Origin: Penium margaritaceum
Lineage: Eukaryota; Streptophyta; Zygnematophyceae; Desmidiales; Peniaceae
Assembly (NCBI GenBank): GCA_023375785.1
Contig: SZWC01004817.1
Coordinates: 83,940-130,113, forward strand
Length of the DNA stretch: 46,174 nt
Direction: 5' to 3'
The notes below the pieces were generated by a model. It was not told the origin of the DNA. It saw only the letters and a list, made by a program, of their open reading frames with translations, and did no database searches. The position numbers and the translations under genes were made by a program. Below are positions 1-10,949 of this stretch, piece after piece. Each line of letters begins with the position of its first letter. Positions within the stretch are counted from its first letter, which is position 1.

Positions 1-1569
1 AGTAACCAGTGCCTACCTACTATTCCCGCTGGACCCACCCTGAAGAGACAACCCACCATGGCAGCCAGCACGCAAGTGGTGTCATCATCACCTGCACCAC
101 CATAGCCGCTGCTGTGGAAACTGCGTCCAACACCAGGGCCAAGGCTATTGTAAGCCAAGGCCGTCTTCGTTGTGCCTGGATGTCACAAAAGGCTGAAGCA
201 CCATCATCATCACAGGCGCCATCACGTCTATTGCTGCAGCCACTGCCACTGCCGCCGCCACTGCTGCGAGCATCGGTGCAGTATGAGGTCCAAGACCAGT
301 GCAGCGGAGGTGAGCCCCATTGCTTCTGGCAGCTGCCACTGACCAGCGACGCCAATACCACCAAACACAACTGAAGCCATGGAGAGAAAATCACTGTCAT
401 ATCACCGCTGTCCAAAAGGTCCAGAAAAACCGGTAGTTCCAGCAACATCACCAACAGCCCTCTGTGAACACAACCGTCATCACTGTCAATGACACCATGA
501 AAAACGCAAGTGGAAAATCACAAAAGGGAAAATTTCCCATTGCGCCCTGTGTTATGCCCTCATCCCATCCCAATGTTGGGGAAAATAGCTCAATATACAG
601 GATGTACATGATTCGGCCCATCAGGGTGGACAGGCTCACAAATGTGCACAATAGTTACAGTTCCATGCGGACCCATCCAAATGTAGAGTTAGAGATGTAG
701 ATAGCCACGCTCAAGCCACCACTGTAATGTGTTAAGATATGAGGGAGAAATACAAGGCTGCATGTGATGGAGGAGAAGTAGAGATGTGGCTGAATCCAAT
801 CTGAATGTGCCCGGAAATTTGATTTCAAGTGGTATGGTCACAGCATCCACATCCGATGCTTTGGCTGGCTGGAGGCTCTCAACTAGTATTGCAGTTTGAG
901 ACTGGATTAGAACACCTTTCTGGTTTTAGTCTGTTGAATAATGGGCTGCTCCAGAGGATTCATGACTGCTGAATTCACTTGGAGAAACATGGGGAGCTGA
1001 TGTAATGTTGTAGGAGACAGCTGGGCACGTGCCACGGTTGCCAGAGGCCGGAGTATGTATGGTGACAGATTGTGATTCAGCTGACGAGGTAAAAAGTTAT
1101 TAGATTGGGTAAGGAGTCTGTTCTTCCGGTGGTAACACTGACATTAGTGCCTCTGACCATGGATGGGGTTGAATCTGACACGGATAATTGTGTATTGGAC
1201 ACCAATGCCATGAAATTGTCCGAAGTTGTGCTTTTAACCTTTGAGCAAATCTCCATGACACCAATCATGGCCATCTCCAAAAGAACGTCACCACTGAATG
1301 AGTCACATTCTGCTTTCAGCTGTGATACTTTACTGGAAGCTGATTGTCTTTACTCTCTTCATGAAGATGAAATGAGTTTTTTGGTCATTGCAGCTCTGGA
1401 AAGTGTAGTTGCGGCTGTGGTTAAGTAAGTTATTTGTGTTTCCATCGGTCTTGAAGTAAGGGGCAGAAGTAGAGCACGTGCCCATAGCTGTAACATTTCC
1501 AGCGTTTTCCATCAGATCTTTATTTTTCATCATTATTGCCTTGGTGCTTATCTTTTGTCAAAGGACACA
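1..1569. other. Region without a recognised gene
   Basis: Short open frames on both strands show no motif, domain or repeat architecture that I recognise. The largest (20..454 minus and 9..374 plus) overlap each other and are rich in Ser, Thr, His and Pro codons from CAC/CAT/CTG-type triplets, which is typical of low-complexity DNA. The stretch could be the internal part of a decayed minus-strand retroelement, because a primer-site-like sequence lies at 2841..2852, but no gag or pol motif supports this. Confidence 0.4.
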
Positions 1570-1601
1570 AAGCAGATCGTCTGGATGCATGGAAGCTGCT
1601 C
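1570..1601 (+). repeat. 32-bp direct repeat, copy 1
   Basis: A 32-base stretch beginning agcagatcgtctgg and ending aagctgctcc recurs without change at 1715..1746, 145 bases downstream in the same orientation. The flanks also share short A-rich sequence upstream. It looks like a local duplication in otherwise unrecognised DNA. Confidence 0.85.
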
Positions 1602-1714
1602 CTAGAAAGATCTGGGTCACGGTGACCTGCCTGTCTTGCATGGTGCTTTTCACCACAAACTAATAAATCAACAATTGATTTGAGATTGGGTCCTTTCCTC
1701 CTTAAAGCATAAAA

Positions 1715-1746
1715 AGCAGATCGTCTGGATGCATGGAAGCTGCTCC
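1715..1746 (+). repeat. 32-bp direct repeat, copy 2
   Basis: Second copy of the 32-base stretch at 1570..1601. After this block copy 2 continues with agaaacaatc and copy 1 with tagaaagatc, so the identity stops at this point. Confidence 0.85.
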
Positions 1747-1777
1747 AGAAACAATCTTTTTTAACACCTTGGTATCA

Positions 1778-2032
1778 TTATCTCTGATGTTTTAGCAACT
1801 CTTTGGAATTGATTGAAGGAGGGGCAAAGTCTACATCTGAAATATCGACACCAATTTCTTGAAGTTTCTCCCGTAGAAAGTTGAGATGCGGAACATGGTT
1901 TGGTACAGTCTGGTGTCGTTGCATCTTGATGTTGAATGAGTGCCCGAGGACAAAGTTCAGTGCAAAAACAAAGTTCCATAGTGCGTACCAGGCCTCTTGA
2001 GGGTAATTGTTCATGTTGTTTTCTTGTAGCAC
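1778..2032 (-). CDS. Hypothetical short ORF, possible exon
   Basis: An 84-residue minus-strand frame with balanced amino-acid use and a hydrophobic, aromatic N-terminal part (YALWNFVFALNFVLG) followed by a more polar part (LNFLREKLQEIGVDIS). This composition looks more protein-like than the surrounding low-complexity frames. I do not recognise a family. No neighbouring exon, promoter or clear splice site could be tied to it, so it may be a transposon relic or a chance ORF. A second minus frame (1761..2060) overlaps it and is Cys-rich, so at most one of the two is coding. Confidence 0.2.
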   Translation of the reverse strand: MLQENNMNNYPQEAWYALWNFVFALNFVLGHSFNIKMQRHQTVPNHVPHLNFLREKLQEIGVDISDVDFAPPSINSKELLKHQR

Positions 2033-2359
2033 AACTCTGTACCTTGGCGAAAATTTTCAAAGAGATAAATTCAAAGTTCTGCCGCCTTCTGCAATACTCA
2101 GGTCGACCAAAAGTTATAGGCTCCCTGTATTTTGCATTCTTTTACCCCTTTTTAATTCCCGAAGGTCCTATGGCAGTAGTAGTAGCTTCATATCACTGGT
2201 CCACTGATGATATCCTTCACCTTCAAAGATGGTGACTTCAGGACACCTTTTCACTTTAGAAATTCTGCACGCCAGTGATTGGTACGTATCTTATACTTGT
2301 TCTCTGGCTTCAGAAAAAGGTGCTGTCAGGTGGATGCCTCTGTGCAGCAGTCGCTGCCA

Positions 2360-2361
<2 letters not shown>

Positions 2362-2403
<42 letters not shown>
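2362..2403 (+). repeat. (GCT)14 microsatellite
   Basis: A perfect run of 14 GCT triplets is visible. It is the longest perfect trinucleotide tract in the window. It lies in DNA without a recognised gene. The plus frames across it would read poly-Cys, poly-Ala or poly-Leu, so the predicted ORFs here are products of the repeat. Confidence 0.97.
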
Positions 2404-2404
<1 letters not shown>

Positions 2405-2840
2405 GCCACTGCGACTGTTGCAGCTATTTCAAACTGGCAGTGGCATGGTTATTTAACCATCCTGAGATGATGGCACCTGGTTGTATTCTTTTGTTTATCG
2501 TACTACAAAGGTAGGTAGCAGAAATGTTGAACACTTTGGTATTTGAAGCCGATGTTGTTATTGCTCTTGCTGATGGACCTTCTGCTGTTAATGCTGCTGA
2601 TTCTGCATGCAGAAACTGAAACTGTGGTCAGCAGATCAGGCGTGAAGGTGACGTCAAAGTGATGGTGCAGGCTTGCACCAGTTGGCAGACTGAAGATTCT
2701 GATTTCAAAGCAGCTTGAACACTGAGTCCTGTAGTAAGAAATTCCTGTGGCCACCAAGTAATATGAGATTTCACCACTTTAACATTTCTGATCCTCTCAA
2801 ACCATTGAGAGGCATATTTAAGAAGATTTTTAGGCCCCTG

Positions 2841-2852
2841 TTCTGATACCAA
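2841..2852 (-). other. Primer-binding-site-like sequence
   Basis: The plus strand reads gttctgatacca, one base different from the reverse complement of the initiator-tRNA-Met primer site (TGGTATCAGAGC) used by plant Ty1/copia elements. If real, a minus-strand element would have its 5' LTR to the right of here (from about 2856) and its body to the left. No second LTR copy was recognised in the window, so this could be chance. Confidence 0.25.
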
Positions 2853-3950
2853 ATGCTGAAAACAGGATCAGTCTCAGAGGTTAACTTGAATCAGGAGCAT
2901 ACAATACTTCTGAAAGAAATACAAGGAAGCTTGATAAACTCCATTAACTCTAGATTTACTCCATAAAGAGACAGCCGTAAAATTTGGCAAGAAGTTACAC
3001 AAGGTACATGCTCAAAGAGTCTAAATCAAGACCTCATACTTCTAGATTGTCTCCATCAGTGTGCTGCAGGCCTAGAGCGGTTAAGTACACAGAAATCTAG
3101 AAGGAAAACAATCTGAATGCCTATTTATGCTACCTACAGCTAGAGAATCAGATAAGTGAAAACTGGCCGCTATTCGTGTGAAATGGGTATTCGTTCACAT
3201 ATCTTCTGGATGCTGTCCGAAGCCTTCACTTAACAAGCCAGGCTAGACCGTATGACTTCCAGCATCCTCCTCAAGATCCACTGTCCATGTTTGATGGATC
3301 TTTCGGAGATATGCTGGATGCCATCAGTCTGCCCGTCTGTTGGTAAGCGATACACCAGTCTGTCCCTTGTTATCTCGACAGCCGGCCATCAATCCGTCGA
3401 GTGGTGCCTTGATCCACCGGTTGTCCCTCAATGTCTTCATAGATGCGATCTTCAGGTTCTCTCCCAAATTTCCAGTTGAAAATGCATCGCATTTATAAAG
3501 ATGTTATCTTTCCCTTGATGTCGCTGGGCATCGAGTGAGACTCTCCAGTCTCGCTCCATTCTCAGGCCTTCCTCCTTGCACCAAGTCAGCAGTTCTCTAC
3601 CGGCCAAACCTCCTGATGCTCCATTCTCAAACCATGCTGTGCTTTAGTGATGTTAATGAAAATACATATGTGCTCTTCACCCCTAGACTCTCAGAATGAG
3701 GATATGGTAAGTGGCTGTGACTGGAGCTGCAGTCCAGCCCGCAAGGTGGCCCTGGTTAGTGTAACATCTCCTGTCGGTGCATCAGCTGTACAGTAGGAAG
3801 AGTAGGTTGGGAGGGTGCCCGGCCTTCTTGCAGCTTTGCCCCACAAACCAAGTGCCAAGACATGTCCTATTTTGGACACAAACTATGCCGCATTCGTCAT
3901 TCACCTTGCTCCAAATCAAGCCGTTGGACTTAGCTGAAACTTGGATCACA
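2853..3950. other. Region without a recognised gene
   Basis: Only short frames (at most 75 codons) with no recognisable motif. No tandem repeat or inverted repeat stood out on reading. It may hold LTR remains belonging to the primer-site-like sequence at 2841, but there is no second copy to confirm it. Confidence 0.4.
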
Positions 3951-3959
3951 CCATGCTAA

Positions 3960-4870
3960 TGGACAAATAGGGAATGGCAAACGAGACTTGCGCTACGAGA
4001 GAAATTGGAGGTCTGGAAGCGCGTCGAGACTGTACCGAGAGTACGGTCACCAGGTACGGCAGAATAGCGGGATTTTAGAATCCCGGATGAACAGTTGGGT
4101 ACGGCAAAATTACAGACACTCTGTTCAAATAGGCGTCCAGAATGCAAGCTCCCGTGTTCGAACCCAAGGGTAAGCAATACTCTCATCCAAAGAACCAATC
4201 CTCGTCCTACACGACTTACAAACCGCTGCACAAGAAAAATTTCAACCGGGAGTAGAAAATTCCTGAAACTTGCGCAATGACTGAAGTCGAAATGTGCAGA
4301 CGTTTTCTGGTCAGAACTCCGTCTGGAAGGTCCCATTTATCTGCGATGAACAATCTTGGCGTTTGACGAAAGTTCTCTATGAGCGAACTGGGGTTTGAGA
4401 GAGAAGTCTTATTCAAGAGGCATCCAACTGTGAATTAAGGATAGCGGAGTCGCGAGGGTTTGGAGCACTCTCCTCATACCTTATCTGCCACCGAGGCACT
4501 GTATTTGTACCGCTGGCAGGGGCCTTGTCACCCACGCGAGAATAATTGCACATACAAACTTGGGTTTGCGGACCAGATCCATTAAAGAAGTAGGGGGGTT
4601 TTGATCATGAAGAATTTTTGTGCCAACTTCACATTGCGTTTCTTTTTTGGCTGACGTTTTTCCCTTTCGCCGTCCGATGAATCATCCAACGGGGACGACC
4701 AGTAGGAGTTGCAGGCAGTCTGTTCTGGAAAACAACTGACGGATGACACGAAAGACTGTTTTGAGGTGATTTTCAACAAAAGGAGCACTGTTTAGTCGGG
4801 TATCCGTACTCTCATCCGGAAGAGCCGGACGAGTTTTTAAACTCTCGCGCCGCAAAGGCCGAGATAATTA
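3960..4870. repeat. Possible tRNA-derived (SINE-like) segment and decayed repeat
   Basis: Bases 4154..4165 (gtgttcgaaccc) match the RNA polymerase III B-box type (GGTTCGANTCC). A small hairpin lies just upstream at 4068..4085, with arms CGGGATT and AATCCCG and a 4-base loop. The minus translation across it contains the LGFEHGS-type string that often arises from tRNA-like B boxes. No A box or folded tRNA could be assigned, and the rest to 4870 shows no gene. A decayed SINE is the best guess. Confidence 0.25.
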
Positions 4871-6990
4871 ACTACAGATGTGCGACTCCAAAGTCTCGTT
4901 TGCCTTTCCTTATGGACAAATCTTTCCACCGGTGCTATCAGATCTTCAAATGGAGCACCAATCATGAAACACATGGCACGGACAAGTTCAGAACCAGAAG
5001 AAGTTGCTTTTCCATCATCTTCATTGACTCACTCAAAATCCAGGAACTCCCTTGCCTGCCGTCTCTGCTTCTGATTCTTCATTTTTTTCTCTCTCTCATA
5101 CATTCAGCACTTGCGGGAAACATTTTGTGCATCTGCGCAGGTTCCCAGTTGCCATGGCTAACTCTTTCCTCATGGCTATGCAACTGCAAGGATGATGGTG
5201 AAGGTCCTTCAACTCTGAACCTCGTATTCACATCTCTTGTGCATGACCGGGTGTTATCCGGAGTAAAGTTAATTGGCCCATATTCATACACTCTACAAGC
5301 ATTGTACCAAATAGTGTACTCTTGTGTCCATGAATGTCTCCGTCACTATAAACATGAATGGAAGTGGCAAGAGCCCACAGATATCTCCTTTTAAAACATA
5401 AAAGGACTAAAGGTTCTTTCATCAAACAGAAAAGCTTTGGTGATTGGTCAATGTTCACTTTTCTTTTCACTTCACAAAACACTTTCTTGTACAAAGTTTC
5501 AAGGGTGAGGTGAGTGGTGAAACATGGCCACGCGTCAGTGGCTCACGAGTTTGTTGACGCTAGCATAAAAGCCCTGGGCATGTTTGATGTTTTTGGAGCT
5601 ATCCCCACCCAACAAAAAATTGCTGGGAAACCAATGGGACACAAAGAAGCTAAAAGAGTGTTTCTTCATGCAGGAGGTTTAAAAATCCCTTTTTGGTCTT
5701 GGTTTCATAGCAGACCATCGCCCACATAATCCAGCATGTGCAAGAGTGGTCCAAAGTGTTCGTGCGCTGCTTTCTACATGAATATGGGGGCTACCTCTCC
5801 TTCACCATGGGCGGTTGGCCATCGCATGTCATCGTTTCCTTTATCACCATCACCAAGCATGGGTTCTGCAGTCGCAAGCTGCTTTTTTAGCTCAATAGAT
5901 TCACGCCAGTCTTATGACACCATAGTGGTACGGCTTCTTCCATTGTTAAAAGACGTTATGTATGCATAGGAAACTTTGAACCCGGTGTTGTGTGATAAAA
6001 TGCAGTTTTTGGGAAGCATTATCCTCTCTTAAGAACCACTTGATGCATGAGTGCCTTGGAATTAATGGGAGAGCATATTGTGTGCTGGTTGGGCCATGTC
6101 ATGAACTTTGGAGTTTAGCAGATCCTGGTGGACCCCACGGTGGAAAACATTGTGCAGATAGTGATACATATCACCGTGCTCATTGGGTGCAAGCAGTCTT
6201 TCCAAGATTTTCTTAAAGAGTAGCACACCGTTGCCTACTGCAAGATTAACCTAGAATTACAGAGTAAAAGGCACCATCAAGCTGCTGCGGACTGTCATTT
6301 GACCAATGGAGTAGAGAAGCTGCAGATCTCCTGCAGTAACACTGCAAGCCTTGGTAGATGGCAATGCGCACAACATGGAGTTGCACAAAACGTCTTCCAT
6401 GCCATCTGTTTCGGCCACACAATTTGTAATGGAAGACTCAGAGGATGACGGACTGCAAAGTGAAGCAAGGGTTGGGAGATGAGTCTTGATACCTTCGCAA
6501 GTAGAAAGAACGTGACATGCTGTGCCTTCTTTTCAGGTTAGGCTAATGAGCGATCTAGGTGCTGAAGCGCTGTACATGGTCCATTCTGCACAGGCCAAAT
6601 ATGGCTACTCTGTTCGGAGAAGCCATATTCAGCCAGCTTCTTGCCTCAGATATCATCAGACACCAGAATAGTCTGGCATGCAAAAATACAATCCTTCTTG
6701 GAAACATCCAGGGGCGAAAGGCAATGCAAAAGAATTACAGAAATACTGTTACAATTCAAAATGCAGCAGGAAAAACCGACTAAGAGGGAACCCCTTTGCG
6801 TTCCTATGGAACAACGTCACAGCTGGTGACTGAAAGAGCAAACCCCACCAAAGCTTCACCTCAGCAAGCAAAAGCAGGTTGCTGTTGCTGTTTCCTTTGA
6901 ACAACAACCAGCTTCTGCATGATGACAGCAGCCATTGGAGACTCTATCATCTATATGCTACGTGTGCGCACACCTTAGTCCACGTAAGGT
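4871..6990. other. Region without a clear gene; faint transposase-like relic at 4880-5500
   Basis: On the minus strand, between about 5500 and 4880, fragments in several frames have plausible protein character, such as ELVRAMCFMIGAPFEDLI and Cys/His spacing reminiscent of a BED-type finger, but stops and frameshifts separate them and the match is too weak to name. The plus frame 4900..5394 (164 codons) overlaps and probably is its shadow. From 5500 to 6990 only short frames without motifs are seen. Confidence 0.25.
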
Positions 6991-8121
6991 TTAACTGCCT
7001 AACACGAGAGACGCAACACCAACAGCTGTTCCTAACACATCCGCCACGATGCCCACCTTGTTCCATATCCTATCTCTGTTTTCACTGTTTCGACCACCAC
7101 TAGGCACGCCGCCAGTAGAGCCATGCGGAGAGGCAGGTGGTGCAGAAGCCGGAGGGGGCCCACAGGCTGGAGCTGGGTGAGCTGCAGTTTGATGTTGCTG
7201 GGAGGAGTAGTGCTGCGGCTGGCATGGTGGAGAAGCAGAGTCAGCAGCTGGCTGATGACAGTGATGAGGCGATGAGTAGTGGGGTTGCTGGTGCGGTGAA
7301 GGAGGAGGGCCAGGCGCCTTGTGCCGAAATTGACGCGGCATGGAGTGGTGAGGCTGCTGATAGAACGGTGAAGGGAAAGGGTGAGCGGCCCTGTGGTGTT
7401 GATGTGGCATGGAGGAGGAGCGGTGTGGCTCGTACGGCGCGGAGGGTGGAGGCTCGTACGGCGCGGAGGGTTGAGGCTCGTACGGCGCGGAGGGTTGAGG
7501 CACGTACGGCGCGGCCGGTTGTGGCTCGAACGGCGAGAAATGGTGTGGCTCGTAGGGCACAGAGGAGTGTGGCTCGTATGGCGAGGAGTGGTCTGGCTCG
7601 TTCGGCGCGGAGGGATGTGGCTCATACGGCGTGGGATGGTGTGGTTCGCACGGAACGAAGAGGTGTGGCCTGTACGGTGAGGAGGAGTGGTGTTGGTCGT
7701 ACGGCGCAGAGTGTGGCTTGAACGGCGGAGGAGGAACCGCGTGCGTTCCCTCGGTACGCATGACGATCCTCACCGATCCTTTGTGCACTTGTTGCGCGTT
7801 GAACACCGCCCAGCTGCTGTCGTCGAAGCCAGATGCGAGTACACTACGCATGTCTATCCTGGTGCTGCCGATGACGTTGTCGTCCCGCAGGTTGTTTTCG
7901 TTCCAAATGACCAGGGTGAATTCATACATGCTAGGGAACACGCGCAGGCTAACGTGCAAGTTAAACGCCGGGTCTGTGTGGCCGTCGATGTCAGTTGCGG
8001 AACGAAAGCGCTGGTGCCCATACTCCAGCACTACGTAGGGGTCCTGCTTCGTGAACCACTCCGTGTCTCTCAGCCCTTGAGCGCCCAACACTGACACGTG
8101 GACCACCTGGCCCTCGGCCAT
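6991..8121 (-). CDS. C2-domain protein with Pro/His/Tyr-rich repeats (SRC2-like), paralogue 1
   Basis: An uninterrupted 376-residue minus-strand frame. Residues about 5-122 form a C2 domain, a Ca2+/phospholipid-binding fold: a VVHVSVLGAQGL first strand, KQDPYVVLEYG with the usual Asp-Pro-Tyr, and a third-loop segment NENNLRDDNVIGST carrying acidic residues. Residues about 128-345 are low-complexity and rich in Pro, His, Tyr and Ser, with a run of PSAPYEPQ/PYEPH-type octapeptides. The last 20 residues are hydrophobic and Gly/Ala/Val-rich (after IWNKVG), and could insert into or pack on a membrane. The order C2, Pro-rich region, hydrophobic tail resembles plant SRC2-type proteins, so a membrane-associated, Ca2+-responsive role is inferred. 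The Met at 8121 begins exactly where the C2 fold begins. No intron is needed. A paralogue lies at 33370..34305. Confidence 0.85.
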   Translation of the reverse strand: MAEGQVVHVSVLGAQGLRDTEWFTKQDPYVVLEYGHQRFRSATDIDGHTDPAFNLHVSLRVFPSMYEFTLVIWNENNLRDDNVIGSTRIDMRSVLASGFDDSSWAVFNAQQVHKGSVRIVMRTEGTHAVPPPPFKPHSAPYDQHHSSSPYRPHLFVPCEPHHPTPYEPHPSAPNEPDHSSPYEPHSSVPYEPHHFSPFEPQPAAPYVPQPSAPYEPQPSAPYEPPPSAPYEPHRSSSMPHQHHRAAHPFPSPFYQQPHHSMPRQFRHKAPGPPPSPHQQPHYSSPHHCHQPAADSASPPCQPQHYSSQQHQTAAHPAPACGPPPASAPPASPHGSTGGVPSGGRNSENRDRIWNKVGIVADVLGTAVGVASLVLGS

Positions 8122-9000
8122 GGCTGAGATTTCGAAGGATGCCCTGCTTTCGATGTTGCTGTTGCTGCTGCTGTGCTTCCACTGCTACCGCTGCTGCCGC
8201 TGTTTCTTATGCTGCTATGACTCGGAAGTCGTCACTTGTGTGATTCGCAGTGTGCAACTGGTCCCCCGTGTGAGGCGGAGGTTCGCTGCGTCGTCTTCGT
8301 GTAGGCGTCCTCGTCCCTTCCCTTGGAAAGCAGTTTTCTTCCGCAACTCGCCACTCTCCTCCCTCTTCCTGTCAGACCTCAACTTTCCTCCGGCACACAG
8401 TTCGTCAAGAGCTCCGCGAGCTAGTTTGCGTCCGGGTTGCTATTTGCGGTGAGCTGTCTGCTACGCTGTGGTGCCCGCATTGCCCCATTGCAATGCGGCC
8501 TTTTGTGCTCGCCCATCGGCGCCGCCAGCACTACCCGGCCCTCGAGTGATGCCGTGGTCTTCGTGGTTCGCTGCGTCGGTCGCATGGGGTCAACGGGGTT
8601 GGGGCCGCATGCGCACGCACGCCGTGCACAGCGGGCACAGCCGTGCACGACACGGGTTGAAAAAGGGCGCTCATCTCATGCCCCGATCCAGGAAATCGGG
8701 ACGCTCATCTCTCGTCCTCTCAACCGTTCGTCACAGACGTGGTCGTCAACTTATCACGACCATCGCAACAAGCGCCGGAATGTCCATCGTAGGAAACTGT
8801 ACATCGGCGGTCAGCATGCTCGCGTTGAATGAAACGATCGTGAGAAATTTCATGACCATGCCTTTCACGACTTAAAATGCATGACAGAACAGCGCCGTTG
8901 ACGTAACTTGTCATGTTTCGGAACCCTAACAGACCCCCAAAATCGTCATCGACTTTATACGTGTTATCCAGGGCCGCATTCGGATGATGATTTTTTGTAT
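8122..9000 (-). promoter_or_regulatory. Upstream region of C2 gene 1, shared with C2 gene 2
   Basis: The sequence upstream of the start codon is closely repeated upstream of C2 gene 2 (34306..35390), so the duplication carried the 5' flank. The first part holds imperfect CTG/CTT triplets (about 8155-8205), probably 5' leader. A 6-bp hairpin with arms CCCGAT and ATCGGG lies at 8682..8700, flanked by two GCTCATCTC motifs, and is kept in copy 2. A TGACGT core (bZIP-type site) occurs near 8898 and is also kept. No TATA box could be assigned with confidence. The plus-strand frames here are probably non-coding. Confidence 0.5.
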
Positions 9001-9535
9001 CTTCAACATCCATTCCCGCGGTATTTTTTGCCGTTAACGAGGTAGCGAAGTGACGTGGATATGAGCGAGCTGACGTGGTACTTGGCGATCAGGGTTTTTT
9101 CGCTCATCCATTTCGCCCAACGTAACTTCATGTTCGGCAAAAAAATCCTTCATGTATCTTGCATCGAAGTCCTTCGCGCGCTGACAGATTGTTGAAAATC
9201 GATGTTGAAAGGGCTACAAATGACACCGCGACACGGGCTTGGATCGTCTTTCATCGATGGGTGTCAAATACTGTGTGCATTTCGGTTTCGATGAATCCGA
9301 CGGTGCTCTTTGAAAGCATCTACTCACTCGAATACTTCCAAATTCGAACATCCAAATGCAAACACTCGAATCGAAGCGCCTCTTAGCTCGGACCGCACAG
9401 GGATCGCGACACGCCGTGCACGCCGGCTGTCACCCGTCCCTCTATGCAACACTAGACTCCCGTTGAACATAAGTGTCTAGTATCCTTGACATTCCTTCAC
9501 CCTGCCAGTCAATCACATTCCTTCGTCCTTGAACC
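9001..9535. other. Intergenic stretch before the Harbinger element
   Basis: No gene is recognised. The GC content is moderate and several TGACGTGG-type motifs occur near 9050-9080. The left end of the Harbinger element must lie somewhere between here and 9535, but I could not find a terminal inverted repeat matching the DNA right of 12231. Confidence 0.4.
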
Positions 9536-10901
9536 ATGGCTGCATCTTCAAACACCGGCTTCACAGAGTGCAACCCCGGCGGTAGTGCACCCAACCTTTC
9601 CGCTGCATCCTCCTTCTCGCAGCCACAGGAACACGACCACATCCCCCTGTGGTCCCAGTTCCAACGTGAACTGATCGGTGGACGTGAACTAGTGCCCGGC
9701 GCTCGCGCGGAGTTCAACACGCGCCTGCTAGTCAGTGGAGACCGTAACGCCTACATTCGCGGCGCGCATGTGCCATGGGCACCGTCCTCGAGCCGCTACG
9801 TAGCGACAGGTATTGCGCCAGGCTCGCAGCGCCACGCTCCGTTACCGGACGTGCTTGTCGCAAAGGCTGCACCCGTTACAGCCAACATGGGCACCACCCG
9901 TATCGAGGCTCCCAAGGATCCTACCCCATCACGGTCCGAGGCAGTGAGCGAGCACTCTCAAGGCCAGACCCTTGGCAAGGGTTTCTGGACTCTGGAGCGT
10001 GACGTGGCACTTGTGAAGTGTGCGGTTGAGCACGTTGGTCACTTCCGTGGATGGGCCGGGTGGATGACAAAATTGTACGATGAGGTGGTGGAGCCATTGG
10101 CCAAGGATTTCAACGGCGTTGGTGGCCTGACACGCAGCCAAGTGCGGAGCCGCCTCACTACCATTGGTACGCGTTGGAAACATGCATATGGTCTTGTGGG
10201 TCAGAGTGGTGGACCACTGAATAGGCGTTCTTGGCAGATTGAGTTGAGTCCTGACAAGTGGGAGGAAATGAAAAAAAAACAACCCGGAACAGGCCAAGCT
10301 AGAGGGCAAGTGCATGCCGTGGTATGACGCGGCCACGAAGCTCTTTTCTCCTAACAGGGCACGTGGCGACAACGTCGTGTCCACTGGTGACGATGGCGTG
10401 GGTGGGGATGTGTATGGACCATTGGACAAGGACCTTGCTGAAGATGACATTCGTAATGTTCGCCGCAAGGCGAACATGGATAGGTACATGTTACAGTTTG
10501 ATTAATTCATGAAGCATGCTAGCCAAGGGCAGTGCATCATTTCCGAGGACCTTCCCGCAACGACGTACGGCCAAGCGATACGTATTGTATCCATGGATAA
10601 TGGGATCCACATTGATAACAAGCTCGTGCTACTCGATGCATTCAAAGCAGACAGCAAGTTGTGTGAAGACTTTGTTCATTCGATTGGGCAATTGCGGACT
10701 CGTGTCATGTGGCGTGTCCTCAAGGGTGACCTTATGCCACCCGCACATAGCACTGCTGGTGACAACACTGGGAGCAAGATTGATGGCACGGAGGGGGAGG
10801 TGGAGGTTACAGGAGCCAAGGTAGTGGGTGCGGATGGAAGGGAGAATGAGGGTGCAAGTGGGTTTCTGTCCGCTGGTTGCTGCCGAAGAGGACATTGGTA
10901 G
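9536..10901 (+). pseudogene. Myb/SANT-like protein of the Harbinger element, frameshifted
   Basis: The frame from Met 9536 runs 263 codons. After a Pro/Ser-rich N-terminus, residues about 148-245 have Myb/SANT-like character: GKGFWTLERDVALVKCAVE with the first aromatic, then GWMTKLYDEVVEPLAKDF, SQVRSRLTTIGTRWKHAYG and a Trp in NRRSWQIELSPDKWEEM, close to the Myb_DNA-bind_3 type found beside PIF/Harbinger nucleases. At 10268 a run of nine A shifts the frame; one A fewer would continue into PWYDAATKLFSPNRARG (frame of 10314). That frame meets TAA at 10503..10505 and then continues in frame from Met 10509 to 10901. So there is one frameshift and one stop, unless an intron or a sequencing error in the A run explains them. 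It lies opposite the nuclease gene. Confidence 0.7.
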
Positions 10902-10949
10902 TCATTAGGGAACCTTGTACCTTTGCAATGTTTTAAAATATGTTGTCTA

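Noticed and set aside
7137..7721. Arg/Ala-rich plus-strand ORF of 194 codons opposite C2 gene 1 (also 33423..33908 opposite gene 2)
   Set aside because: It is the antisense of the PYEPH-type repeat, so its ARTARRVE repeats arise from the complementary strand; the minus frame has a full C2 domain.
8437..8875. Two overlapping plus-strand ORFs of 131 and 135 codons upstream of C2 gene 1
   Set aside because: Their frames are interrupted in the duplicated copy at 34524..35207, so they are not conserved as protein.
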